A DNA stretch of 64,000 bases from Oryzias latipes (taxonomy: Eukaryota; Chordata; Actinopteri; Beloniformes; Adrianichthyidae), in the NCBI RefSeq assembly GCF_002234675.1, contig NC_019866.2, forward strand, positions 25,826,031 to 25,890,030, written 5' to 3'. Shown piece by piece: positions 11,501-25,609 of this stretch. The position numbers and the translations under genes are program-made. How positions within the stretch are numbered: the first letter of the stretch is position 1; every line of letters starts with the position of its first letter. The notes beneath the pieces were generated by a model that saw only the letters and a list, made by a program, of their open reading frames with translations, searched no databases and was not told the DNA's origin.

Positions 11501-12714
11501 CAGCAGCAGCATCAGATCCATCCATCCGTCCGGTTCTGATCCAGATTCCAGCTCAGACCAGGAAAACACAGACGTTCATGGATCTGTTGGTCAGCAGGTG
11601 GATGATCAGAAAGGGGCGGAGCTTTGAGACTTTCGTCCCGCCCAGTTCAGTCGCCGCATCACAACTGAGAGCTTTTTCGAACGCGGCTTTTAACGACTCC
11701 TGATTCACAATTTGAATAAATTCTTGTTAAAATGTCGTCCATCATGTTAAAAAACAGCAAAACAGCTTTTTCATCTCCACATGAAATCAAATGAAAGCAG
11801 CTCAGCCGACAGGCAGACATCTCAGATCTGATGATGAGGCAGTCCTAACCCAAACAGAGACTCAGTGTTTACGCCCTGCTCAGTCAGCTGACGTCTCTTC
11901 TCGGACCGTTTCATGTCCTCATCATATTTCAGCTGAATTTCTGCTGGTCTGTCAGTCTTCATGTCCAGATTCAGGATCCTGCTAGAAAACCACGACAGCG
12001 GTGATCTCAGGAAAACCGTGGAAGAAGAGGAAGAGCGTCCGCAGGAAGACAGACGGGTGGAGGAGGAGCCAAAGTTGGATGAAGACGGAGACCTGGACCT
12101 GACAGACCGGTAAGAAAACAGACCTGTCCTGGTTAGTCATGGAGCCGTGTCACCGAGTTAATCACCAGGTTCTTCAGGAACCCAGAAGAACCTTTGAAAC
12201 CATCAATCATAAAGCTGACTGTCAGTCTGAGCAACACTTCCTGTTTGCAGCAGAAGACAACAGCTGATGTTCGGTCAGTCAGTAGGTCGCACTCCACTCA
12301 CCCTGTCCTTTGACCTCCTCAGACCCCGTAGAGACCCTAAAGGGGACAGTGGGCGGGACCCGGTTTGTCCGGTCATTCTCAAACAGTCCGACCCAAAGCT
12401 GGAGCAGGAGCAGCAGAACACGGAGGCAGAAGACGGTTGTGTTTTTGAAAATGTCCTAAAGATCGGTAAGAGACTAAATTCTTGGATGTTTTCATGCCAG
12501 TCTTCATTTTAAAGCCCAGAAATATGTTTTCATCCGAGTGTCCAACGTGGTCCAGTCAGGGTCAGATGAGGACAGGAAGGGATGACAACAGTCCCCAAAC
12601 ACTCATTCCTCAGAGCTGACCTGTGCATCTAACACCTGAACATGTGTTTCAGAGCATGCCATGGCGACGCCTTTAGAAGATGTTGGCAAACAGGTGAGAG
12701 CGGCATATTCTGCT

Positions 12715-12745
<31 letters not shown>

Positions 12746-15700
12746 CGCTGATCAATGGTGATGATTGGAAGATGACTGAGTCTTCATGGAAACTGCCCGC
12801 CCTGTTCTGTACATCCATCTGTAAATAGGGATGGGTACCGAGGCCCGGTATTGAACGAGCCCCGGTACTGAACCAGCCCCGGTACTGAACCAGCCCCGGT
12901 ACAGAACCAGCCCCGGTACTGAACCAGCCCCGGTACTGAACCAGCCCCGGTACTGAACCAGCCCCGGTACTGAACGAGACCCGGTACTGAACCAGCCCCG
13001 GTACTGAACGAGCCCTGGTATTGAACCAGCCCCGGTACTGAACGAGACCCGGTACTGAACCAGCCCCGGTACTGAACGAGCCCCGGTACTGAACCAGCCC
13101 CGGTACTGAACGAGCCCCGGTACTGAACCAGCCCCGGTACTGAACGAGACCCGGTACTGAACCAGCCCCGGTACTGAACGAGCCCTGGTATTGAACCAGC
13201 CCCGGTACTGAACGAGACCCGGTACTGAACCAGCCCCGGTACTGAACGAGCCCTGGTATTGAACCAGCCCCGGTACTGAACGAGACCCGGTACTGAACGA
13301 GCCCTGGTATTGAACCAGCCCCGGTACTGAACGAGACCCGGTACTGAACGAGCCCCGGTACTGAACGAGCCCCGGTATTGAACCAGCCCCGGTACTGAAC
13401 GAGACCCGGTACTGAACCAGCCCCGGTACTGAACCAGCCCCGGTACTGAACGAGCCCTGGTATTGAACGAGCCCCGGTACTGAAAGAGACCCGGTACTGA
13501 ACCAGCCCCGGCATTGAACGAGCCCCGGTACTTAACCAGCCCCGGTGCTGAACCAGCCCCGGTACTGAACGAGCCCCGGTAATGAACCAGCCCTGGTACT
13601 GAACCAGCCCCGGTACTTAACCAGCCCCGGTGCTGAACCAGCCCCGGTACTGAACGAGCCCCGGTACTGAACCAGCCCCGGTGATGAACCAGCCCCGGTA
13701 CTGAACCAGCCCCGGTACTGAACGAGCCCCGGTACTGAACGAGCCCCGGTACTGAACCAGCCCCGGTGATGAACCAGCCCCGGTACTGAACCAGCCCCGG
13801 TGATGAACCAGCCCTGGTACTGAACCAGCCCCGGTACTGAACGAGCCCCGGTACTGAACCAGCCCCGGTGATGAACCAGCCCCGGTACTGAACCAGCCCC
13901 GGTACTGAACCAGCCCCGGTACTGAACCAGCCCCGGCATTGAACGAGCCCCTGGTCAACATTGTTCAAGACCGCAGTATCGTAAAGATCTGACCTCAACG
14001 GTTCTGCTACCGGTTCTGGAGAAGTCACTTTTTTTTGGTGTCCCAGAGATATAAACGTTGTCTGCCATATTTAACTCACCAAGTCAGTCTATTTTCTGTT
14101 AATTCATGATGATATTAATGTCGCTATTCTCGCTGAAGAGGAGAGGTCTGTCTGGTATTTGTGTGCACGGGGGGCGGGGCTTTTGTTCTGACAGCACGCG
14201 GCGTGCGTAAAATTAATGAAATTTGTGCCAGAGCGCCCCGACTATAATGTCAACCTATGATGACCGTATTTAGCGCCCTCTGTGTAGAACAGACTGAGGA
14301 GCGCGGGGAAAACAACTCTCACCTGTAGAGGATGTGAACAGGTGAACGGGTTAACAGGTGAGAGGAAAAGCAGGTAGAGAGGCGGGGGAGGGGCTTTGGC
14401 TACAAACTGTCAGAGACGGAAACACGGAAAAAGACTCTTTCTGGGATGATCTTATGAAGTCAAACATTTATTTAATTTGTTTTATATTTACATCATGACA
14501 GCCATATGTCCAAACATTGCTGTTTATTTTTCTTTAAATAACTTCTTTTTTCAATTATTTTTACTTTTCAAGTTGGAAAATGTATAAAGTAAAATGTTTT
14601 GTTAAAAAAAACAATGTTGCATAATAAGGAAATAAAACACTTTATGTTCTTAATTTGTTATTTATTTATTTTTCATCCTGAAAAAGTATCGATAAGAGTT
14701 TCATTAAAATACTGGATCGATAAGCAGCATCAATAAGAGTAGTAGTACCGTTAAAACCTTAACGATACCCATCCCTACCTGTAAATGAATCTGTCACCTC
14801 AAATGTTCCAAGAAGAACTTTGACGATGATTCATTTAAGTAAAGCTAATGTAACCAATCAGGGGTCTGAATCCTGTTTCTGATTTCCTATAAAGGAGGCG
14901 GAGCTTCGCCGGTGTTCAGCTCACGTTCTGTTGTTTTACCAGGTGTGGCGAGGGGCGCTCTTCCTGGCCGATTTCATCCTGTCCCGGCCGGACGTGTTCA
15001 GAGGGGCAACGGTCCTGGAGCTGGGCTCCGGAACAGGCTTAACCAGCATCGTCATGGCAACCACCGCCAGAACCGTTTACTGCACAGGTATGGCACAGAG
15101 GATGACCGAGCTTGAGGTCCCACATGTTGAGAGCATCTGCAGGACGACCAAAGCTTGTTTCACATCAGCTGGAGTCTGCTCCGATTTCGAAGCAACCATG
15201 ACGACGGACGGACGGATGGATAGAAATGACATGGAAATGATATCAGAGCAGTTCACGGGGGCCCTGCACACAGATTTGAAAGGATTCCTGCACACCTGAG
15301 TCTTCTCTGGAGCGTTGAACTGATCCCCCCGTGTCCCACACTTCTCTCTACGTAGGATTTGCCTTTCAGCGTTTCCCTTCAGGGGTCGCCACAGCCAATC
15401 AGCTTTCACTGATTCACACGGTGGTTTGGCAGAGTTTCACGCCGATGCCCTCCTGACACAAGCCTGTATTGTGTCTGGGCTGGGGACAGGCACAGGGGGA
15501 ACCAGACTCGTGGCTGCATAGTTGGGCAGTAGGGTGAAAAGTCTTACCCCAGGACTCACCCTGGGTGAAGCCCCCCCCCCCCCCCCCCCCCATGGGAATT
15601 AAACCCAGATTTCCCTTGTGCCAGTCCTGCACAGAACCAACAGATCTTTATGGATACAGTGGATTATTACTGTATTGTGTTATTACTAACGGATCACCAC

Positions 15701-18700
15701 AGATCTGGATCACTAAGTCAATCTTAGTTTAAGTTCTGTTTAAAGGGACTGATTTGATCTCAGATTGTAGAAATCTACAAAAAGGTGTTTTTGTTTCTTT
15801 CCTGCCACAGATGTTGGTGACGACATTCTCCGCTTGTGCAGACGAAATGTTTCTTTAAATCATCGTTTAATGGAGCCTTCAGGTAAAATATAGATTTCAA
15901 ATGTCTCAACGTTACCAGATGTTCAGCAGTTGTATTTATTTGGAAGCACTTCTTTTTTTTTTTCCTCTGCTGTGTTTCCTGTTAAACACGGATGGATCCG
16001 TTAGTGTCATTGATCTTTGACCTCATAAACGTAGAGCTTCCTTCTGATGTTTCCGTCTCCTGGATGAAGATGTCTTGATACAGTTTAACGTCTTCAGACG
16101 TCTTTCCTGTTGCTGTCTTCATCCAAATGTTTGCTCTGGTCACAACCACTGTATTGGGTTTACCCTAAACTGCATGTATGTAACACGCGTGTGAGCGTTG
16201 ATGGATCCCTGTGACCAGCGTTTGTTCTGTCAGGGGGGGAGGTGAGGGTGAGACAGCTCGACTGGCTGCAACATGGCTTCTGTACAGGTAACACACACAC
16301 CTCACCCCCACTACACTGTAACCAAGTACATCATGGGAGTCTGACCCCCCAGCAGGGTTTCTTCATGTTCCTGTGAAACAAAAAAACCACATTCAAGCTT
16401 GTTAGGAAAACACAACGTTTGTAGGAGTCAAAGCAAAAGTCAAACTAAAGCAAAGCAACAGCAGAGACACATGTCTGTACACAGATACAACGTAGGGTCA
16501 GAAGTAGGGCTGTAACTGTTTTAACAATTCTCTTCATGTCATAGTTTGTGCTTTCTGATCCCATTCATCATTGATTTTCGGTTCGTTTTGATCCGATCCT
16601 CTGACCTAAAGTGGATCCAGATCCTCTGTCCTAAAGTGGATCCTCTGCCCTAAAGTGGATCCAGATCCTCTGCCCTAAAGTGGATCCAGATCCTCTGCCC
16701 TAAAGTGGATCCAGATCCTCTGTCCTAAAGTGGATCCAGATCCTCTGTCCTAAAGTGGATCCAGATCCTCTGCCCTAAAGTGGATCCAGATCCTCTGTCC
16801 TAAAGTGGATCCAGATCCTCTGTCCTAAAGTGGATCCAGATCCTCTGTCCTAAAGTGGATCCAGATCCTCTGTCCTAAAGTGGATCCAGATCCTCTGTCC
16901 TAAAGTAGATCCAGATCCTCTGACCTAAAGTGGATCCTCTGACCTAAAGTTGATCCAGATCCTCTGCCCTAAAGTGGATCCAGATCCTCTGCCCTAAAGT
17001 GGATCCAGATCCTCTGCCCTAAAGTGGATCCAGATCCTCTGCCCTAAAGTGGATCCAGATCCTCTGTCCTAAAGTGGATCCAGATCCTCTGCCCTAAAGT
17101 GGATCCAGATCCTCTGCCCTAAAGTGGATCCAGATCCTCTGCCCTAAAGTGGATCCAGATCCTCTGCCCTAAAGTAGATCCAGATCCTCTGACCTAAAGT
17201 GGATCCTCTGCCCTAAAGTGGATCCTCTGCCTTAAAGTGGATCCAGATCCTCTGTCCTAAAGTGGATCCAGATCCTCTGTCCTAAAGTGGATCCAGATCC
17301 TCTGTCCTAAAGTAGATCCAGATCCTCTGCCCTAAAGTGGATCCAGATCCTCTGCCCTAAAGTAGATCCAGATCCTCTGACCTAAAGTGGATCCTCTGCC
17401 CTAAAGTGGATCCAGATCCTCTGCCCTAAAGTGGATCCAGATCCTCTGCCCTAAAGTGGATCCAGATCCTCTGCCCTAAAGTGGATCCAGATCCTCTGCC
17501 CTAAAGTGGATCCAGATCCTCTGACCTAAAGTGGATCCAGATCCTCTGTCCTAAAGTAGATCCAGATCCTCTGACCTAAAGTGGATCCTCTGCCCTAAAG
17601 TGGATCCAGATCCTCTGCCCTAAAGTGGATCCAGATCCTCTGCCCTAAAGTGGATCCAGATCCTCTGACCTAAAGTAGATCCAGATCCTCTGACCTAAAG
17701 TGGATCCTCTGACCTAAAGTGGATCCATATCCTCTGTCCTAAAATAGATCCAGATCCTCTGACCTAAAGTGGATCCTCTGATCTAAAGTGGATCCAGATC
17801 CTCTGACCTAAAGTGGATCCAGATCCTCTGACCTAAAGTGGATCCTCTGACCTAAAGTGGATCCAGATCCTCTGCCCTAAAGTGGATCCTCTGACCTAAA
17901 GTGGATCCAGATCCTCTGCCCTAAAGTGGATCCAGATCCTCTGACCTAAAGTGGATCCAGATCCTCTGCCCTAAAGTGGATCCAGATCCTCTGACCTAAA
18001 GTGGATCCTCTGACCTAAAGTGGATCCAGATCCTCTGCCCTAAAGTGGATCCAGATCCTTTGACCTAAAGTGGATCCAGATCCTCTGCCCTAAAGTGGAT
18101 CCAGATCCTTTGACCTAAAGTGGATCCAGATCCTCTGTCCTAAAGTGGATCCAGATCCTCTTCATCCAAACCTCCAGACAGAAATTCCTGCTCCTGAACA
18201 GTTTTCCAGATTCTTGGATTTCTTCCAGATCATCAAGTTAATGAAATCTGTGTCCAAACCAACAAGTAAACTAGAATGAATGTCAAATCCATTCACATGT
18301 TAGTTTCCTAAAGTTCACCACTGTTGTTTTTCCACATCCAGAGAATCCAAAGGGAACATTCTTAGAACATTCTAGACACTGGATGGTCACATGACTTCAT
18401 TCACAGTCTGTCCACACATTGGACTGGAATGATGGACTGATCCATGTTCATGACATCACACGTGTTCTCTGCTGTGATTGGTCGGTTTGACCTTATAGGA
18501 AATAAAAACCTGCTGTACATCAATCCAGATGCTATTTTCCAAGACTAATTATGGATTTTACTCTTTGAAAGGTTTTTAATTGAACTCCTTGCCTCAGACA
18601 GCAGACCAGCCTTTGCTCCTGTTGATCCTGCAGTTCTACTCATGACAGAGTGGATGAAGTTAGAGCCGTGGCATCTTTCTGTTTTAAACTCTCAGTGATG

Positions 18701-20854
18701 CTGGGATGCAGCTGGAGAACCTCAGAGGAACAAATATGCTGGGTTCTAGTCTGGGTTCTGGTCCATTTCCTTTCTGTGTTCCTCAGAGGCTGAAGGGGAG
18801 TTCAGCTGGAGTGAAGAGGACGTGGCTGATCTGTACGATAACACCTGCTTCATCATAGCTGCTGATGGTTTGTATTCAGGTCTTCATGCTGTGTTTTCTT
18901 CTGAAAGCTCTGCTGCAGGATGGAAACAAACCATTTGGTTGTTTTAGCTTTAGGACTCTCTCAAAAGTTGTTTTTCCTCCTTGACTCTGTCTGTGTGGGT
19001 CGGTCTCAACAATATCTGCTCAAAGAATGATGAACATAAAGTCCTTTTAAGAAACCCATCTGTTGCACCTCCGTTAGATTCTACCCGTCTATGTTTCTGA
19101 TAATCATGCTTAATGCATTTGACCTGAAACCCAGACAAAGACCATCTGTTCTTTCTTCCAGTTTGCTACGACGATCACCTGACCGAAGGCCTTTTCCGAA
19201 CTCTGTTCCACCTCTGCAGCCACATGTCGCACCCCTGCACCATCTTCATCTCCATCGAGAAGAGGTGAGGATGTGAGCGCGGCAGGGATGCTGGTTCCAC
19301 ATCCCACGGTCCATCCGGAGCAGGGAGCATGTTTGGAGGAGCCTGAGAAAACAGAACGGAGCTGCAGCTCAGAGCTCGCTTTCAGAGTCAAACGGGGTCA
19401 AGTTTGATTGACATTCCAGGGTTCAGCTTCTCCTCATCCTTTTTTAGTGAAGCCTGTTTCTGAAATGTCTTTGTTTGGGTCTAATGGAGAGTTTGACAGC
19501 TCAGGAAAATCCTCTTTCTTCTGACTTTATCCTGTCTGGTGGGTTTAGGTTCCTGGGGGTTCCTGTTGTGCCCCCTCCCATGAACAGATATTCCATCCAG
19601 TCTTTCATTACAGCAGTTGCAGCAGAGAGTTCTCTTTCTGCTTTAGGCTGGTGTTCCACACATCTGGAATTGGACCTGTGGCGCTGTGAGACCCCGGGTT
19701 GTGACCTGCCTTTGGTGTCTGCTGGTTTTTCAGGCTGAACTTCTCCCTGCGGCACATGGACGTGTGCTGTGAGGCCTACAGGCATTTCCTCCGCTGCCTG
19801 CAGCGGCTGCAGCAGACGGACGACCGCCGCTGCTGCTTCACCTTTGAAAAGCTCACTTCCAACTTTGCTCAGCTCCTGCTGTATGAGCGGGTGGAGCAGC
19901 TGGTACGTAAGTCCCACCCAACCTTTGAAACTTTGTACTGAGCTTCAGACTCAGCAGCACAGAGACAGCTGCAGGTTTCCTTCAGTTTAGATGAAACAGC
20001 AGCTGATTAAGGAAAACAACATGGCTGTCTAATTTATTCCTCACTTTTGGTCAGTAACGTCCCTGCGGTCGTCTTCTGATCCGTCTTTAAAGTGTTCCCA
20101 GTGATCTTTTAATTCTGATGCCGGTTGAGCCTAAATCTAAAAACCTGTCCTTTTCTTGGACATAGTTTCTGCAGAGCAGCCTGTTGTGGGCGGGACTGTT
20201 GGCTTGGCTAATTTCCCATCATCCCTTTGTTTACGCTCTCTCCCGCTAGCTTACAGCTCCTCAGATCCATCCGTCTGTCCGGTTCTGATCCAGAATCCAG
20301 CTCAGAACAGGAAAACAAAGACCTTCATGGGTCTGTTGGTCTGCAGGTGGAGGATCAGAAAGGGGCGGAGCAAGGAGACTTTGACCCCTCCCATTTCAGT
20401 TGCTGTGTCACAAACCCAAATGGCGTGTTTTCACCTGCTCCATATCCATCCCGATCTGAATTAAGAAATACTCAGAAATGCAGTTTTAATGTTAATTTTC
20501 GTCATAAATGTGCTCCATCCCGAGAAACACGTAGAAAACCCAAAACTCCATTTTCATCGGAGCGTCTTTAAAGTCAGAATGAAGTTTTTAGGAGACGAAA
20601 GCAGATCTGGTTTCTGCTTCAGGTTTACGTCTACACAGCTTCTTTCTGAATCCTGATCTCTTTTCATGAAGGAACTGTGGAAGCTGACGTGCACCCCCCC
20701 GTCTGAGAAGAAGGATCCTCACCCCCCTCCACCTCCACCTGCTGCCCCCCCCCTGGAAGCTCTCACGTGTCCCTGCAGACACGCCCCGCCCCAGAGACTT
20801 CCTAAGGCGGAGTCTGAGTTCCCTTCCTTCTGCCTAACCACCAAAAAACACTAG
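8547..20854 (+). CDS. mettl22: Methyltransferase-like protein 22 (KIN17 lysine methyltransferase)
   Basis: Coding exons: 8547-8643, 11956-12109, 12323-12465, 12653-12693, 14943-15087, 15811-15882, 16234-16287, 18787-18867, 19162-19264, 19734-19902, 20672-20854. Every junction is GT-AG and all phases join into 413 codons plus TAG. Human METTL22 is about 404 aa. The start MDHVTFESDMVLSDV aligns with the conserved N terminus. A seven-beta-strand AdoMet methyltransferase fold follows, with motif I VLELGSGTG at about residues 169-177, LDW after VRVRQ, and a DxxY motif (DVCY, 262-265) typical of METTL21/22-type enzymes. METTL22 is known to methylate KIN17; that role is by homology. The last exon encodes a proline-rich extension (PPPPPPAAPP), unlike the short mammalian tail. 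The donor after exon 8 is a weak GTTTGT. Introns 1, 4, 7 and 10 carry large repeats. Confidence 0.93.
8776..8804. repeat. (GAT)n microsatellite
   Basis: About nine GAT triplets in METTL22 intron 1. Confidence 0.95.
8865..11352 (+). mobile_element. 5'-truncated L1-like LINE: G-rich 3'UTR and poly-A tail
   Basis: The segment is near identical over its first 730 bases to 63265-64000, where it directly follows an L1-like ORF2, so it is that element's 3'UTR. It is bounded by a 16-bp target-site duplication AGAAATTCACCTCTAA (8849-8864 and 11353-11368) and ends in about 20 A. The first 1.9 kb is very G-rich on the plus strand with many G-runs. Long open frames in it lack any domain and are composition artefacts. 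It is inserted in sense within METTL22 intron 1. Confidence 0.9.
9650..9865 (+). repeat. Imperfect tandem duplication inside the L1 3'UTR
   Basis: A block of roughly 110 bases starting 'gcaccttagacat.tagggtcc' and ending 'gccaattttaac.gcac' occurs twice in a row (about 9656-9760 and 9761-9860). A CA-rich microsatellite follows at about 9912-9963. Confidence 0.75.
12714..12746. repeat. (GT)n/(G)n microsatellite
   Basis: GTGTGTGTGTG followed by about 18 G in METTL22 intron 4. Confidence 0.9.
12827..14778 (+). mobile_element. hAT-like DNA transposon (non-autonomous) carrying a minisatellite
   Basis: The ends are inverted: AGGGATGGGTACCG at the left and CGATACCCATCCCTAC at the right. A perfect 8-bp direct duplication CTGTAAAT flanks the element (12819-12826 and 14779-14786), which is the hAT hallmark. 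No transposase frame is present. The interior is a 17-bp tandem array followed by unique sequence and AT-rich stretches. It lies in METTL22 intron 4. Confidence 0.8.
12845..13958. repeat. 17-bp minisatellite (GGTACTGAACCAGCCCC), about 65 units
   Basis: Units differ at a few sites (CCAGCCCC, CGAGCCCC, CGAGACCC; GGTACTGAA, GGTATTGAA, GGTGATGAA). The first unit resembles sequence next to the left transposon end (GGGTACCGAGGCCCGGTA), suggesting growth from the end of the hAT element. A 17-bp unit gives open frames on the minus strand; these are artefacts. Confidence 0.95.
16600..18166. repeat. 25/19-bp minisatellite in METTL22 intron 7
   Basis: The main unit is GATCCAGATCCTCTGCCCTAAAGTG (25 bp). 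A 19-bp short form lacks the GATCCA segment. There are roughly 65 units. Both edges continue into a dispersed repeat also present once, unexpanded, at 54640-54852. Confidence 0.95.
18141..18290 (+). repeat. Dispersed repeat R2, right flank of the minisatellite
   Basis: The sequence 'cttcatccaaac.tccag' through 'ccagattcttggatttcttc' and 'atgaaatctgtgtcc' matches 54735-54852 closely. About 16540-16600 matches 54640-54700 on the other side. Confidence 0.8.
20150..20560 (+). mobile_element. Dispersed repeat R1 (second copy)
   Basis: Uninterrupted copy of the repeat in METTL22 intron 1, same orientation, now in intron 10. No coding capacity. Confidence 0.7.
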
Positions 20855-20914
20855 TGCGGCTCAATCTGGTGTCCTGGAGTCTAAAGCAACCCCAACCCTT
20901 TTTTGCAGAGACTT

Positions 20915-21000
20915 CTGGGTAATTTCTAGGGCCCTGGATTTTAGAAGTGTAGGTTCAGACGCCTCTACAAAACAGTGAGGAGCGACGGAATTTAACCAAA
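20915..21000 (+). repeat. Fragment shared with the MITE at 54135-54550
   Basis: The words 'cagagacttctgggtaattt' and 'ctggatttt.ga..tgtag.ttcagac' recur at 54440-54500. Confidence 0.6.
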
Positions 21001-21199
21001 GGAAGGAACCGTCGCAGCAGATCTGATGTCTGGATTTTCTCTCAACTGATTTTTGATTATTTCTGGGGAGGGGGGGTCAGAAGTAATCAATGTGTGTGCT
21101 CACCTGAACATTCAAAATGAGTTTAGTCCATTCTAGCAGTCAGCGATGGAACAACTGGGCAATTCAACGACACTTTAGTTTCTGTGTCCAGTTCTTATT

Positions 21200-21209
21200 A
21201 ATAAATAAA
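21200..21209 (+). terminator. METTL22 polyadenylation signals
   Basis: Two overlapping AATAAA hexamers (21200-21205 and 21204-21209) lie about 350 bases after the METTL22 stop. Confidence 0.65.
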
Positions 21210-21271
21210 GGTTATCCAAACCTGGAACGCCGTCTGCCATGTTGGATCAAAGTCGAGTAAGTTCAAAGTAA

Positions 21272-21474
21272 CCCTTGTTCTATCCTAGGCACTGTAACAT
21301 TGGGAGTTGGGTCATCTAGACCCACTAGACAGAGCTCTGACCCTTTTTTCTTCAATGATTTGTGATCTTCACTGGTGTCCATGGATTACATGAATTCTTT
21401 CCACCTTTGTCATGGTAGGGGGAACACGTCAGTGGAAGGGGGGGGGGGGGGGGTCATCTAGGATAGCACAAGGG
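21272..21474. mobile_element. piggyBac-type MITE, copy A
   Basis: Terminal inverted repeats CCCTTGTTCTATCCTAG and CTAGGATAGCACAAGGG. The right flank is TTAA; the left flank is a mutated GTAA. It contains a poly-G run and an internal GGGTCATCTAGACCC palindrome. It sits between the converging METTL22 and YIPF2 3' ends. Confidence 0.85.
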
Positions 21475-21973
21475 TTAAGGGTGTCTAACCGACCCCAAAG
21501 CCATGGACCCTCCCGCACAACAGGACCCTCAGCCTCGGCCTCAGGTTTGGAGCCCTGAGCCGCTCCTGTCTGCATGACTGAGGGATCAGAGCTTTAGTAC
21601 TGATGGTGTTACAGGAAAACCGACACGTCTGTGCTTCAGGCAGCAGGAAACGCTTCTGGAAACGTTTGACCACCTGAGCGTCCCACAGTCTGACTCAGAT
21701 GAGCGTTCAGTGACAGATGCACGGCCCAGAAGCAGCGACTTCAACAAGAACTGTAGGATCTGGGATTTAGAAATAACATTCCTGTAATATCACGGCGGAG
21801 CCCCCCCCCAAACAAGACTTCAAACTGAAATCCTTTCATCTTCAAACTCTTCTCACACCTGCGCCTCAGGTATCCCCAAAGGTTTTCCAACAAAGAGGGC
21901 GGGGCTCCTACCAGACAATCCTGTGGGAAAATCAGGTGAAGCAGTGTTCCCACAAAAACCGGAGTTAGGAGTC

Positions 21974-21979
21974 TTTATT
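21974..21979 (-). terminator. YIPF2 polyadenylation signal
   Basis: AATAAA on the minus strand (TTTATT on plus), about 170 bases after the YIPF2 stop. Confidence 0.7.
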
Positions 21980-22146
21980 CAGCAGCAAAGAATCCACTTT
22001 GGATGAAGAAGACCGGCCAGTCCAGCTTCTTCCTGTCTGAAATAACTTAAGGGAAATATCAGGACCAAATCCCAGCCACGCCTGGAAACTTCACATTCTG
22101 CTGCTGCACCAACGGATGTTTAGCTGAAGCAGAGATGAGGAGCAGC

Positions 22147-25331
<3,185 letters not shown>

Positions 25332-25600
25332 GGTTCCGGATCCACCGGGAAACGCCGTAAATCAGTCCCAGCTCCGCCGCGCGCCGTTCGAGAAGAGGAG
25401 CAGCCGCGAGGCCCCGTTTGATCAGTGACGACAGGCGCACGTGAGGGCAGTTTTTATAATAGATCAGCTCAGAATATGCAGCAAGAATGGGCCGGATGCG
25501 CATGCGTACACGTCATCGCGTCAACAACGAGTCACGTGCTCACATCCGCGTCCGGTGAGCGTCCTGTTTCAGGAGCATGCGCACTGCAGTCCAGGAATTT
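25332..25600 (-). promoter_or_regulatory. CpG-rich YIPF2 promoter region
   Basis: The region contains many CpG dinucleotides (GCCGCGCGCCGTTCG, GGCGCACG, GCATGCG) and no TATA box. A short AATTCAAACTTTATTG LINE-tail-like sequence begins near 25610. Confidence 0.5.
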
Positions 25601-25609
25601 GCCCAGTTT

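Larger units (their letters stand above)
8805..11730 (+). mobile_element. Dispersed repeat R1 (first copy), split by an L1 insertion
   Basis: Two pieces, about 8805-8864 and 11353-11730, flank the L1 tail. Together they match a second uninterrupted copy at about 20150-20560 in METTL22 intron 10. Shared words are 'ggacatagtttctgcagagc', 'ttgtgggcgggact', 'ctagcttacag', 'ccgtccggttctgatccag' and 'gatcagaaaggggcggagc'. No protein is encoded. Class is unknown; it behaves like an old SINE or MITE. Confidence 0.7.

Noticed and set aside
11791..11985. Alternative upstream acceptor for METTL22 exon 2
   Set aside because: Using the earlier AG puts the exon in a frame with a stop; the AG at 11954-11955 gives VFMSRFRILL, matching the family.
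12603..14028. 303- and 414-residue minus-strand frames with GLVQYRGSFSTGA-type repeats
   Set aside because: Product of the 17-bp minisatellite read in one frame after another; no homologous protein family.
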